A DNA stretch of 64,000 bases. It comes from Kribbella sp. ALI-6-A. Its GTDB lineage: Bacteria > Actinomycetota > Actinomycetes > Propionibacteriales > Kribbellaceae. The number at the start of each line of letters is the position of its first letter. The first letter of the stretch is position 1. This document shows, piece after piece, positions 1-10,379 of this stretch. The translations under genes were made by a program, and so were the position numbers. The stretch spans positions 434,001 through 498,000 of the forward strand of contig NZ_MTQN01000012.1 of NCBI RefSeq assembly GCF_001984195.1. The letters run 5' to 3'. The notes beneath the pieces are model-generated. The model saw nothing but the letters and a program-made list of their open reading frames with translations. It did not search any database and was not told the origin of the DNA.

Positions 1-3000
1 CGACCCGGCGGTCGTAGCCGCCGCGCCGGAACCCGACGTAGGTCTCGGCCGGTGGCGAGTTCAGCGAGACGCTGAACTGCGCCGGGGCGTCGCCGGTGTC
101 GAGGTGCTGGTTCACCACGCCGCCGCGGTCGCCGAGGATCGCGTCCTCGCCCGTCTCGCCGGACACGGTGTCGTCACCGAGCTCGCCGTACAGGTCGTCG
201 TCGTCGGAGCCGCCCAGGATCGTGTCGTTGCCGTCCTGGCCCCAGACTCCGTCGTCGCCGGCCTCGCCGTAGAGGGTGTCGGCGCCGAACGCACCGGCCA
301 CCTCACACGTCGCCTGGGCCTCGGTGCAGAACCGGGTGCTCGGCTCGCCGAGGTCCGGGTCGTGTGTGCGGGCCACCGTCGCACCGGCCGGCGGGGTGCC
401 GTTCGGGTAGCGGTCGGCGTACACCCGCTCGGTCTGGCCGGTGACGGTCCGGACCAGTGAGCCGTTGTCACCGAGCACCACGTCGTCGGCTCCGTCGGCC
501 TCGATCGTGTCACCGGTGTCGCGGAACCCCTTGGCCGAGCTGCCGCCGATCAGGTCGTCCTGACCATCCGGACCGGTTGGGCCCTCCAGCACGGCAGCCG
601 CGCTCGGCGTACCGGGCCAGCCCGGGTCGGCCAGCGGCTGCACGGTGGTGAGCGGTGAGTCGCCGCCGAGCGACAGGTCGCCGCGGAGCACGTCCGCGCC
701 GCCGTTGCCCTCGACGTAGTCCGCCCGGGCGCCACCGGACAGGTAGTCGGTGCCGTCCTGGCCGTAGATCACGTCCACGCCGTCGCCACCGGACACCCGG
801 TCAGCGCCGAACCTGTCAGCCGGCGGAACCGCCAGCCGGTTGCTGCCGAGGTCGTACCGGTCGACGATCCGGGTGGCCATCGGCACACCGGGCTCAGTGC
901 CCAGCCGGACCGTCACCCGGGTCGGCGTCTGCCCGGCCGCGGGCCGCAGTACACGACCGTTGTCACCGGCCACCACGTCGTCACCCGGTCCACCGAAGAT
1001 CGCGTCCGCGGTGTCCGGCTGCCCGGCGGTGTCCGCGCCGGTCCCGCTCAGCGGAGTCGAGCTGCCGCCGACCAGGTCGTCGTCGGCCAGGTCACCCTCG
1101 ACCCAGTCGCTCGCCTGACCACCCTCGACGTAGTCGTCGTCACCGTCACCCTTGGCGCGGTCCTCGCCGCCCTGGCCGTACAGCACGTCCTGCCCGTCGC
1201 CACCGGACATCTGGTCGTTGCCGGACGTGTTGGCGACCGGAGCCGCGCCCAGGTCGAGCAGCGCGACCGTGTGCCCGTGGGCGAACCCACGCTGCCTCGT
1301 CACCGGCGTGGTCGCCGCCGGATCGGTCGTCAGCGTCAGTACGGCGTTGTCGCCGGTCAGCAGGTCGGGCCCGGCGTCGCCGAACAACTGGTCTCCGGTG
1401 TCCGGCCGTCCGACGCCGGCCGCAGCCTGCTCGAACGAGCCACCGGCGATCGCGTCCTCGCCGTCGTTGCCGTGTACGACGTCCGCGGCGTTGTTGCCCT
1501 CCAGGTGGTCGTCGCCGCCGTTGCCGTTGACCAGGTCGGCGCCAAGACCGCCGTAGGCCGTGTCCTGGTCGTCGCCGCCGTTGATCCGGTCACCCGCACC
1601 GGCCGTCGGCGTGGCACCGTCGAGGTCGAGCGGTACGGCGACCGGGTCGCCCGGGTTGGCCGGGTCGTCCACGGTGCCGTTGTCGCCGATCAGCCGGTCG
1701 TCGCCGAGGTCACCGGACAGGTCGTCGTCACCGTTGTCCGCACGATCCGCGGCGCGGGTTCCGCCGTAGATCAGGTCGTTGCCGACGCCACCGGTGATCC
1801 AGTCCTTGCCGTTGTTGCCCTCGACGACGTCGGCCTCGCTGCCGCCGTAGCCGACGTCGTCCCCGGTGTTGCCGAAGACCTGGTCCAGGCCGGCGTCGCC
1901 GTACAGGACGTCGCCGTCGGAGCCGCCGAAGACCTTGTCCGCGTCGCCGCCACCGCGCAGGGTGTCGACCCCTTCCTGGCCGCAGACCAGGTCATTGCCT
2001 CCGGCAAGTTCAGCCAGGTCGCTCGCGCCACCGGCCGAGACCGTGTCGACACCGGCGCCGCCGGTGATGCGGTCGTTGCCGTCGCCGGTCGCCTGGCTGG
2101 TGCTCTCGCCGACCGGGTCCGACGTCACCGGCGTACCGGTGACGCACTTCTCCGCGTCGATCCGCTGGTCACCGAACACGGTGGCCGGGCCGTCGCCGCC
2201 GACGACGTGGTCGTTGCCGAGGCCACCGACCAGCGTCTTGGCGTTCGACGGAACTCCCGCGGGCAGTGCCAGCTTGACCACGTCCCGAAGCGGTCCGTAG
2301 GACACCGTGCCCGGCTTGTCGACGCCCTTGACCGGACCGACCTCGGCCGGCTCGGCGATCACGTAGTCGTCGCCGGGGCCGCCGTACACCGCGTCGGTTC
2401 CGTACCCACCGGTGAGGACGTCGTTCGCGCCACCACCGCGGATGGTCGCTCCCTGGTCGCCCTGCGAGTGGCTGGTGACCGCCTCGATGCCGGTGCTGCC
2501 CCAGACCTGGTCGCTACCGGTGCCGGTGTCGACCACGTTCGTGGCGACGCCCTCGTCGGCGCTCGGGTCGCTGTCGGCCGGGCCGGCCGCGTCGACACCG
2601 AACTCGTCGGCCGCCGCGGTGAAGATCCGGTCGGCGTTGGTGCCGCCGGTGATCCGGTCGCTGCCGCCGTTGCCGACCAGCGTGTTGACGCCGGCCTTCT
2701 TCGAACCGTCCGGCACGTCCGCGGCCACCGCGAGCTTGTCGTTGCCCGCGTTGCCGACCGCCGTGTTGGTGCCCAGACCCAGGCTGATCGTGTCGTCACC
2801 CGGCGCCGGGCCGTCGGCCAGACCGGTCGGATCCGGGATCGACTTCCAGTTGAAGACGCCGCTCAGCTCCGTGGTCTTGTCGCCGTCCTCGGAGTCCTGC
2901 GGGTTGTGCGTCACCACCTGGGCATCGCGGTCCGCCCCGAGCGAGGCGTCACCGGCCACCTTGGCGTCACCGTTGCCGACCGTGATGGTGTCGGTGCCCG

Positions 3001-6000
3001 GGCCGCCGGCCACGGTCGCCTTGGACGCCGCACCCCCGGTGTCGCCGGTCGCGATGATGTCGTCGCCCTCGCGTCCGTCGACGTACGACAGCCCGCGGCC
3101 GGTGGTGATCACGTCGTTGCCCTTGCCACCGATCACCACCGCGTCCTTGTCGAACTCGGCCGGAGTGTCGCCCGCGTCGTCGCCGGTGGTCTTCTTGCCG
3201 TCACCGGTGAACGTGATCGCCATCGGCTTGCTGTAGCCCTCGCCGTCCACGACCACCCGCTTCAGGTTCGGGTCGTGGTACTCGCGCCGTTCGCCGAGCA
3301 TCTCGACCGCGAAGCCGTCGAAGCCGCCGTTGTCACCGGCCGGGTCGTCCTTGGTCTGCGCGTAGTGCAGCGAGATCACCTTGACGGTGTCCTTCTCGAC
3401 CGCCGCCTCGTCGTTGCTCCACGGATCACCGCGCTGCGCGGTCTTGCCGAACTTGCCCGCGAACACCACGAGCGTGTCGTCCACCGTGCCGCCGAGTTTC
3501 GGCGGTGGCGGCGAGCAGTCCGGTGCCAGCTCGAAGTCGAGCAGGGTCACGTCGGCCAGCGTGAAGCTGAACGACACCGAGAAGATGCTCACCCCGATGG
3601 TGATGTAGACCCGCAGGAACAGCGACAGCCGGCCGCTGGTGGTGAACAGGCACAGCGGGTTGTTCAGCGCCGCGTGCAGGAACTCGCTGACCCGGAACTT
3701 GCCGTCGTCGTTCGGATCGTTCCAGCTGAAGTTGATCGTCAGCCGCAACCCGCCCTCGATGCCGACGGTGATGATCACCGCGCTGACCGCGGCACCGGCC
3801 GCGATCTCACCGGTCAGCTGCACCACCGGCAGCGGCGCGCCGTTCTTGTCGACGGTCTTGAAGAACAACCCGTCCAGTACGTCGATCGCCGTGACCGGGC
3901 CGCCGTTCTGCACTGCCTCGACCGCCTTGCGGATGCCGTAGGTGTCCAGGCCCGCGACCATCCGCAGGCTCACCGAAGCCGAGCCGGCCAGCGTCACGAA
4001 CACCGGCGGCGGCGCGTAGACCGGGCCGAAGGACTGCCGCCAACTGAAGCCCAGCGTCAGCGGGCCGGAGTCGAACTCGACCAGTGTGACGTCGCCGCCC
4101 ATCAGCAGGTTGAACGCGTTCGCCGGGTTGTCGAGGATCGGGAAGCTGAACCCGGACTTCTCCGCGTCGCCCTTGTTCTCGGCCAGCCCGTTGCCGGTGC
4201 CGAAGACGTCCTTCGCGGCGTCGCCACCGGTCTCGTTCGCGTCGTTCAGCGCCGCCTTGACCGCGTCGCCGTCGGCCTCGGTCAGCTCGCCGCCGTCCTT
4301 GTCGAGGACCTTGCTGTACATCGAGTCCGCGGTGGTCGGCGAGTTGCTGGTCGCCAGCGCCTTCTCCCCCGACAGCTCGAAGCTGCCGAGCGGTACGTAG
4401 CAGTCGTTCTCCGCGTCCGGACTGCAACTGGGCAGCCGGTTGATGAACTCGATGACCGCCTTGATCTTGTCCACGAACTCCAGCTGGGGTCCGTCGGTCA
4501 GCGTGCTGAACGACTTGGCCAGCGTCATCAGCGTGACGTCGTCACCACCGGCCATCCGGCTCAGGTCGGACAGCACCGGAATCGGCGCGTACAAGGTGTC
4601 GACGACCGGCTGCAGCGGACCGGTGACCCGCTTGATCTCCTTGACCGCGTCCCCGAGCAGCCCCTCGAAGAAGCTGCCCGCACTGATCCCGACGTCCTTG
4701 AACGCGATGTACGGCGCACCCGCCGCGTCCGGCGCGTTGTTGTCGAAGTCCCACTTCAGCTGGAAGTTCGCCCGGACGCCCGGGAAGGCCGAGTCGACCT
4801 TGGCCTCCAGGTTCCAGTCCAGGTGGAAGCCGCCGGCCAGCGAGACGCCGAAGAGGTTGCCGGCGTCCCCGAGCTCGGCGAAGGTCACCTTGGCGTTGTC
4901 GTCCTTCTGACAGACCTCCTCGGTGCCCTTGAAGCAGCTCTCGGTCTGCCCCGGTGCCTTCAAGTCGATCTGGAACGCGCCGTGGAACAGCGGCACCTCG
5001 GGCGTGTGCCCGGTCCCGGTCGCCTTGGTGATGTCGACCTTGATGAAGGCCAGTTCGGCCAGCAGCTTCGTGTTCTGCTGCAGGTCGAACGCGAGGCCCA
5101 CCTGCAGCTCGGGCAGGGCCTTGTCGTCGGGGCCCCAGCCGTCCCGCGTGTTGACGAAGAAGCCGTCCGCCTTGGTCAGACCGAGCCGGAAGTGCAGCGC
5201 GAACCCGGCCGCGACCGAGACGCCCTTCGCCTTGGACTGCCCCTCGTCCTTCTGCACCCCACGCAGCGCGAGGCCGGGGATGCCGATGTCGAGCGGAAGA
5301 TCCTTGGTGAAGCAGGCCTGCGGCGCACCCGCGCTCTCACAGCCCTTGTCGATGCTGACCTTGCCGCGCTGCGCGGTGAAGTCGAGGTACGCGCCGGCGA
5401 TCTGGTCGAGCGGGCACAGCGCCAGGTCGGGCTCCTGCTCCACCGCCACGTACGCCGTACCGGTGTCGCCGTGGTCTTCGTGGCTCAGCGTGTTGCCCGG
5501 CAGCTTCTTGACCAGCTGGAACTCGGTCTCGCCGGGTCCCTTGCGCAGGATCTTGTAGCCCGCCGCCTTGTCGACCGGGGTCCAGGTCAGCTTGTTGAAG
5601 TTCTCGCCGCCGAGTGTGGCGGCGCCCTTCGTGGTCTGGCCGGGATCGCTGGGGATCGTGTCCCCACTGGTCCCCTCGCCCGAGCCCTGGTACGCGACCA
5701 CCTTGTACTCGTATGTCGCCGTGCCCGCGTCGGCCGGGTTGGCCGTCACGGTCGGCGCGGCCGCCTTGGCCAGCGTCGCGGTGCAGTCGAACTCGACCTT
5801 CACGTCGGTCGCGGCGATCTTCACCTTCGCCAGCTCGGTGGCGAGCTTGCCGTTGATGAAGTCGGCGAACTCTTGGGAGTTGGCCGGCCGGCCCGCGCCA
5901 GGCAGCTCGTTCCAGATCGAGTTCCGCAACTGGGTCCGCAGGTCGCCGATGAAGTCCGCGCCCTGCTGCAGGTCCTCGCCGACCAGGGGCAGCTTGCCGC

Positions 6001-9000
6001 CCAGACTCGCCGTACGGAACGCCTGCTCGATCTGCGCGAGGTAGCTCTCCAGGCCGTCGCCGAAGTTGCCGAAGTCGAGCAGCGCCTCGGCCAGCTTGGT
6101 GCCCAGGTTGTCGGGCAGTTGCAGCTCCTTCTTCGCCGCGTCCGGAGCCGGAAGGTTGTCGTCGAGGTCAGCCAGGTCGGCCGGGTTGGTGGAATCGGGC
6201 ACCCGCAGCGCGATCGTGCCGATCGGCGCCCACCCGGCGTCGGTCCCGGTGTTGTTGAGGTAGATCGGCAGGTTGCCGCAGATCATCAGCGGGGTCTCCA
6301 GCGTCTCGCCGCAGGTCACCGTGCCGTTCGTGGCGTTGAAGTTCACGCCGACCGCGCCGAGGAAGTCGCTGAACGACACCGGGGTGTCGGCCGCCGCGCC
6401 GGACTTGGCCAGAGCGATGCTCAGGTCCGCCCGCGCCTGGGCCTTCTCCGCGGCCGGAGCGTCCGCGGCCGGGTTGCCGAGCGACACCGACAGCGGGCCG
6501 ACGACACCCTGCACGACGCCGTTCTCGAGCTTGGCCTTGGCGCCGACGCTGATCGAGGAGTCCTCGAGCACCTTCAGTGCCGTCGCGTCCGCCGGGCCGT
6601 CGCCGGCCTCCAGCGGGATCACCAGGCCGACCTTCACCTGGCCGGTGACATCGACCTGCGCCTGGCCCGTCGCCTGCGCGCCGGCGAAGCTCTGGTCGCC
6701 GCCGTTCAGGCTGCCCAGCGAGAGCTTGATCGGCGCGGCGGTGCGATAGTCGCGCTTCCAGTCCACGGCCAGCACGAGGTTCGGCTTGCCGTCCTTGTCC
6801 AGGTAGCGGAACTTCACGCTGTCGGTGCCGAGCGCATCGTTCAGCAGCTCCACCGCGTCCTGCAGGCTGTCCGGGGTGTTGGCGAGCAGCCGGTCGGTGG
6901 CGTCGTCGAGCGCCGAGCGCATGCTGTACGCCGTACCGGGTGCTGGTGGTGAGGCCCACGGCTGGGTCAGGGTCAGCGTCTTGCCGTCGTCGGACGCGTC
7001 CTTGACGATCCCGACCTGGGTGCCGACGACAACGGTTCGGCCGATCAGCGCGTCGGTGAACAAGTTGCCTTCGGCCCGTGTCCCGTCGACGACGGTGTTC
7101 GCGCCGTAGCTGACGTCCTTGCCGCTGTTGGACTCGTCGCTGACCAGCAGGTCACGCAGCGACTTGCCGAGGCCCGGCACGTCCTTGTCGAACACGCCGG
7201 AGCCGGCCGAGGTGTCGGCCTGCGCGAGCTGCTTCGACAGCGTCTGCAGGGTTTTGATCAGCGCGGTGAACAGCGCCTTCGGGTCGTCGGCGTCGAAGTC
7301 GAGCTTGAAGATCTCGGCCAGGTCGCCGGTGTCCAGCTGGACGGTGTCCGGATCGGTCAGGTCGGTCCACTTCGCGGTGAACTTGGTCGTCGCGCCGGCC
7401 GGGAGGAACTGCTCGGCGTCCGGGATGCTGACCGTGGCGTCGGCGTACGCGCGGACGTTCACGTCGACGTCGAGCAACTGGGCCGGGGCGTCCACCAGCT
7501 GCTTGAACAGCTGGGACAACCGCAGGTCGTGCTGGGCGTCACCCTGCTGCTTGAGACCGACGGACACCATGTGTCCGGACGGCGTACCGGCTGCGCAGGT
7601 GTCGCCGAGGCCGGAGTGGCAGACCTTGAGCTGGCCGGCCAGCTTCACCTTGAAGAAGCCGGCGTTCGCGGTCAGGTCGATGCCGGTCTCGACCGGGAAG
7701 TCGGCCGAGAACAGGTTGGAGCCGGTGCGGATCAGCACCCGGTCGGTGTTCAGCGGCAGCGACGGCACGACCGTGTCGAGCGGGCCGTTGTGCTGGGTGA
7801 ACGGGCAGGCCTGCGTGTTGCCCAGGAAGCCGATGCAGGCGTCGCCGGTCTTCGGGTCCTGCAGGTCGAGCACGAGCGTCAGCGCGGCCGAGAACGACGG
7901 CTTGACCTTGGCGAAGGTCTGGTCGGCGTTCGCGTTCACGATGCCGTGGCCGTCGGAGTCGATCTTGTTGGCGAAGGTGACCGCGCCGACGTGCGGCTCG
8001 GGCCCGGCGATCACGTACGGCGTGTTGTCGGTCGGCACACCGCCGATCCAGTCCTGCTTGAGCGTGATGGTCTTGGCGTCGTTGCCGACCACCTCGCCGG
8101 CCGACGTACCGGCGACCACGCGCCGGCCGAGCCACTGGTTCGGCTGCCAGCCGGCGCCGACGACGGTCAGGGTCTTCGCCTCGTAGTCGGCGACCTTGCC
8201 CGAGGCCTCGATGCTGACCGGGTCGAGCTCGACCGGGTCGGCCGGGGCGGTCTTCGACATGCTGAGCGGGAGCACGAGCTTGCTGTTGCCGGCGTCCCAG
8301 ACGAGGTCGCCGAGATCCATGTCGGACGCCTGCTCCAGCAGGGCGATCAGCTCCTGCAGCGAAGCGAACTTCGGCTTGCCGTACTGCGCCGGGTCGGTGC
8401 CCGGGACGTAACCCGGCTGGCCGGGCGCGGCGACGGTGTTGTCGGCGAGGAACTTCTTCAGCACCTCGTTGACCTGGATCGCGTCGGCCAGCGTGCCCTT
8501 CATGAACGGCAGGTCCAGGTCGCCGACCGGCTGCAGCGGCCCGTCGCCGTCCGGGTCGAACTTCGCCTTCTGCACGGCGGTCAGCGTGGCGATCACCTGG
8601 GCCAGGCCCTCGGCGAGGTCCTGCAGGCTCATGTTCTGGAACTTGCCGACGGTCGCGGCCAGGTCGGGCGCGCTGACGGTCGGCGTACCGGTGCCGATGT
8701 CGTCCCAGTCGACCTTGATCGTCGTACTGATGCCGCCCGGCAGCGAAAGCCCCGGTACGCCGGACGCCGCGGCGCCGAGCTGGAACGTGCCGTGCACCGA
8801 GCCCCGGCTGTTCGGGTCGGTGTTGTCGGTGGGCAGCGAGCCCTCGGCGTCCAGGCCGACGCTCAGCAGACCATCGAGCGAACCCGGCTGACCGAGCTCG
8901 CCGGTGGCGCCGAAGAACAGCTTGCCGTCGTTGTTGGGGTCGTTGAGCTTGCCCGCGAAGTGCGCGTCGACGTCGAGCGAGGAGCCGGTCAGCGAAACCC

Positions 9001-9673
9001 CGAGGATGCCGATGGCCGCCTTGGCGGTCGCGTTGTCGATGCTCGCGTGGGCGTCGACGTCCACGCGCGGGGTGGCCGCGTCGTGCACGAGGTAAACCTT
9101 GTTGTCGCCGGCACCGGTCCACACCGCGCTCAGCCCGAGGCGCGCCTTCAGCGCGACGGTGGCGCCGTCGGCGACCGACAGCTCCACCTTCGGGCTGGCG
9201 TTGGTCAGCCGCAGGTCCTGCCCGGTCACGGTCTTGTCGACCGTCACGACGATGTCGAGCTTCTTGCCGTCACCCAGGTCGCTGACCGAGGTCTTCAGAT
9301 GCCCGGTCCGCCCACCCGCGACGGTGATGTCCTTGTCGACCTCGAGGTCCCCGAAGTCCGTGGCCGACTGCAACTGCTTGGCCACCGCCTCCAGGAACAG
9401 GTCGTCGAGCCCGAGCAGTCCCCCTGGACTGGCCCCGACCAGCGGCAGCGGTTCTTTCAACTTGTCGACGGAGGCGAGCCCCGTCGTCCAGGCCGAGAGG
9501 CTGTCCGCCTCACCGCCGGCTCCGAGGAACCCGAGCAACTGGTTCACACCGTTGTCGGCAGCCCGCGCCGGCATCGGCGAGTAGACAAGCAGACCGATCA
9601 GCAACGAGAAAGCGGTGAACACCGCCGTCAACCGAGCGCGGACCAGTACCTGGGCAGGACGCAGTAGACCCAT
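1..9673 (-). CDS. Giant secreted RTX-type calcium-binding repeat protein (3' end outside window)
   Basis: About 3,224 residues are visible; the C-terminus lies beyond the left edge. The ATG at 9673 has a GGGGGTGAAG ribosome site. Residues 1-37 form a signal peptide (basic start, hydrophobic core, cleavage near PARA-AD). A long non-repetitive part of beta-rich segments follows, with a fibronectin-III-like segment around residues 1300-1410. From about residue 2170 to the edge (nt 3170 to 1) the protein is RTX-like, with dozens of GGxGxDxxx nonapeptides such as GGKGNDVI, GGPGDDYV and GNDGEDAIAGG, which bind calcium in parallel beta-rolls. It is probably an exported surface or matrix protein. RTX repeats are known for calcium-driven folding outside the cell, but the function here is not evident. 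It stands alone, with no adjacent ABC/type I exporter seen; the signal peptide suggests Sec export. Confidence 0.9.
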   Translation of the reverse strand, partial: MGLLRPAQVLVRARLTAVFTAFSLLIGLLVYSPMPARAADNGVNQLLGFLGAGGEADSLSAWTTGLASVDKLKEPLPLVGASPGGLLGLDDLFLEAVAKQLQSATDFGDLEVDKDITVAGGRTGHLKTSVSDLGDGKKLDIVVTVDKTVTGQDLRLTNASPKVELSVADGATVALKARLGLSAVWTGAGDNKVYLVHDAATPRVDVDAHASIDNATAKAAIGILGVSLTGSSLDVDAHFAGKLNDPNNDGKLFFGATGELGQPGSLDGLLSVGLDAEGSLPTDNTDPNSRGSVHGTFQLGAAASGVPGLSLPGGISTTIKVDWDDIGTGTPTVSAPDLAATVGKFQNMSLQDLAEGLAQVIATLTAVQKAKFDPDGDGPLQPVGDLDLPFMKGTLADAIQVNEVLKKFLADNTVAAPGQPGYVPGTDPAQYGKPKFASLQELIALLEQASDMDLGDLVWDAGNSKLVLPLSMSKTAPADPVELDPVSIEASGKVADYEAKTLTVVGAGWQPNQWLGRRVVAGTSAGEVVGNDAKTITLKQDWIGGVPTDNTPYVIAGPEPHVGAVTFANKIDSDGHGIVNANADQTFAKVKPSFSAALTLVLDLQDPKTGDACIGFLGNTQACPFTQHNGPLDTVVPSLPLNTDRVLIRTGSNLFSADFPVETGIDLTANAGFFKVKLAGQLKVCHSGLGDTCAAGTPSGHMVSVGLKQQGDAQHDLRLSQLFKQLVDAPAQLLDVDVNVRAYADATVSIPDAEQFLPAGATTKFTAKWTDLTDPDTVQLDTGDLAEIFKLDFDADDPKALFTALIKTLQTLSKQLAQADTSAGSGVFDKDVPGLGKSLRDLLVSDESNSGKDVSYGANTVVDGTRAEGNLFTDALIGRTVVVGTQVGIVKDASDDGKTLTLTQPWASPPAPGTAYSMRSALDDATDRLLANTPDSLQDAVELLNDALGTDSVKFRYLDKDGKPNLVLAVDWKRDYRTAAPIKLSLGSLNGGDQSFAGAQATGQAQVDVTGQVKVGLVIPLEAGDGPADATALKVLEDSSISVGAKAKLENGVVQGVVGPLSVSLGNPAADAPAAEKAQARADLSIALAKSGAAADTPVSFSDFLGAVGVNFNATNGTVTCGETLETPLMICGNLPIYLNNTGTDAGWAPIGTIALRVPDSTNPADLADLDDNLPAPDAAKKELQLPDNLGTKLAEALLDFGNFGDGLESYLAQIEQAFRTASLGGKLPLVGEDLQQGADFIGDLRTQLRNSIWNELPGAGRPANSQEFADFINGKLATELAKVKIAATDVKVEFDCTATLAKAAAPTVTANPADAGTATYEYKVVAYQGSGEGTSGDTIPSDPGQTTKGAATLGGENFNKLTWTPVDKAAGYKILRKGPGETEFQLVKKLPGNTLSHEDHGDTGTAYVAVEQEPDLALCPLDQIAGAYLDFTAQRGKVSIDKGCESAGAPQACFTKDLPLDIGIPGLALRGVQKDEGQSKAKGVSVAAGFALHFRLGLTKADGFFVNTRDGWGPDDKALPELQVGLAFDLQQNTKLLAELAFIKVDITKATGTGHTPEVPLFHGAFQIDLKAPGQTESCFKGTEEVCQKDDNAKVTFAELGDAGNLFGVSLAGGFHLDWNLEAKVDSAFPGVRANFQLKWDFDNNAPDAAGAPYIAFKDVGISAGSFFEGLLGDAVKEIKRVTGPLQPVVDTLYAPIPVLSDLSRMAGGDDVTLMTLAKSFSTLTDGPQLEFVDKIKAVIEFINRLPSCSPDAENDCYVPLGSFELSGEKALATSNSPTTADSMYSKVLDKDGGELTEADGDAVKAALNDANETGGDAAKDVFGTGNGLAENKGDAEKSGFSFPILDNPANAFNLLMGGDVTLVEFDSGPLTLGFSWRQSFGPVYAPPPVFVTLAGSASVSLRMVAGLDTYGIRKAVEAVQNGGPVTAIDVLDGLFFKTVDKNGAPLPVVQLTGEIAAGAAVSAVIITVGIEGGLRLTINFSWNDPNDDGKFRVSEFLHAALNNPLCLFTTSGRLSLFLRVYITIGVSIFSVSFSFTLADVTLLDFELAPDCSPPPPKLGGTVDDTLVVFAGKFGKTAQRGDPWSNDEAAVEKDTVKVISLHYAQTKDDPAGDNGGFDGFAVEMLGERREYHDPNLKRVVVDGEGYSKPMAITFTGDGKKTTGDDAGDTPAEFDKDAVVIGGKGNDVITTGRGLSYVDGREGDDIIATGDTGGAASKATVAGGPGTDTITVGNGDAKVAGDASLGADRDAQVVTHNPQDSEDGDKTTELSGVFNWKSIPDPTGLADGPAPGDDTISLGLGTNTAVGNAGNDKLAVAADVPDGSKKAGVNTLVGNGGSDRITGGTNADRIFTAAADEFGVDAAGPADSDPSADEGVATNVVDTGTGSDQVWGSTGIEAVTSHSQGDQGATIRGGGANDVLTGGYGTDAVYGGPGDDYVIAEPAEVGPVKGVDKPGTVSYGPLRDVVKLALPAGVPSNAKTLVGGLGNDHVVGGDGPATVFGDQRIDAEKCVTGTPVTSDPVGESTSQATGDGNDRITGGAGVDTVSAGGASDLAELAGGNDLVCGQEGVDTLRGGGDADKVFGGSDGDVLYGDAGLDQVFGNTGDDVGYGGSEADVVEGNNGKDWITGGVGNDLIYGGTRAADRADNGDDDLSGDLGDDRLIGDNGTVDDPANPGDPVAVPLDLDGATPTAGAGDRINGGDDQDTAYGGLGADLVNGNGGDDHLEGNNAADVVHGNDGEDAIAGGSFEQAAAGVGRPDTGDQLFGDAGPDLLTGDNAVLTLTTDPAATTPVTRQRGFAHGHTVALLDLGAAPVANTSGNDQMSGGDGQDVLYGQGGEDRAKGDGDDDYVEGGQASDWVEGDLADDDLVGGSSTPLSGTGADTAGQPDTADAIFGGPGDDVVAGDNGRVLRPAAGQTPTRVTVRLGTEPGVPMATRIVDRYDLGSNRLAVPPADRFGADRVSGGDGVDVIYGQDGTDYLSGGARADYVEGNGGADVLRGDLSLGGDSPLTTVQPLADPGWPGTPSAAAVLEGPTGPDGQDDLIGGSSAKGFRDTGDTIEADGADDVVLGDNGSLVRTVTGQTERVYADRYPNGTPPAGATVARTHDPDLGEPSTRFCTEAQATCEVAGAFGADTLYGEAGDDGVWGQDGNDTILGGSDDDDLYGELGDDTVSGETGEDAILGDRGGVVNQHLDTGDAPAQFSVSLNSPPAETYVGFRRGGYDRRV

Positions 9674-10379
9674 CACTTCACCCCCGCGGCCCCGGGCCCG
9701 CGCTCCCCCCTAGGTGCGCAGTGGGCGACCCCCCAGCCGCAGGAGAAAGGTAAGCGACCGTTAGTAGCGCTGGCAATACCTCATGTGCCCTTTTGTTCTG
9801 ACCAGCCTCGCGCCGGACTGTCCGCCTTCGGCGAGGAGTACGTCGAGGTGAAACTTCTGGCGAACGGCTGGCAACAAGCCTGGGTTGCCGGCGCCAACGA
9901 CAACCCCCTGCTCGGCGCTCGATGCCTCGCCGCCGCCACCGACCACCCCGTCCTGGCCGCCCGAATTCCCGACCTTCACCGACTGGGCAACCTCAGCCAC
10001 CCTCCCCACCGACCAGTCCCTGATCACCCAGGCCCTGGACCCCACCGCAACCGCCCCCGACCACCTCTTCACCTTGTTGCTCAAGGCATTTAAGGTCACC
10101 TGACGAGGAACCGACCGCCGGATGGACCAGCATCCACTCAACGATCAGAGAGCAGGTCAGCCGGTCGCGAGCTAAGGTCGCTGCCGGAGTAAGCTCACGA
10201 AGAGTTGGGGCCGGTGAGGATTCTTCGCGGTTCGGGGCCGGAGTATCGTCGGACAACTCCTTGCCAGAACGGACGAGCAAGTAATCCAGAGCTCTTGCCG
10301 ACAAGGCATCCTGGATCACCTGGTCGCCTTCACCGAGGAGGCGTTCGGTGGCTGCAAGCAGCGCTCTATCAGGTCTACG
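9674..10379. other. 706-base stretch with no intact gene
   Basis: The first ~100 bases hold the upstream region of the RTX gene. After that neither strand has a continuous frame that reads like a protein. Short open stretches with protein-like composition occur on the + strand at 9785-9960 and, in another frame, at 9960-10103. A - strand stretch at about 10110-10319 also reads partly protein-like. The stretch lies downstream of an RHS toxin locus, where displaced toxin/immunity cassettes commonly decay, so gene remnants are the most likely content. Confidence 0.5.
9785..10103 (+). pseudogene. Possible frameshifted gene remnant
   Basis: The first part reads EYVEVKLLANGWQQAW and onward in one frame. 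From about 9960 the next frame continues with PEFPTFTDWATSATLP and ends DHLFTLLLKAFKVT before TGA at 10103. Joining the two frames gives one plausible ~100-residue C-terminal fragment with Leu/Ala-rich helices, without a good start or ribosome site. I do not recognise the family. The alternative is chance open frames in GC-rich DNA. Confidence 0.25.

Noticed and set aside
1..3170. Short tandem repeats at the left edge as a possible CRISPR or satellite array
   Set aside because: The repeats are degenerate 27-base codon sets encoding GGxGxDxxx RTX units, not identical repeats with unique spacers.
1271..6952. A 1,893-codon open frame on the + strand
   Set aside because: Its product is Arg/Val/Gly-rich low-complexity text, and it lies antisense to the RTX gene, whose frame has signal peptide, domains and repeats. 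It is a GC-bias shadow.
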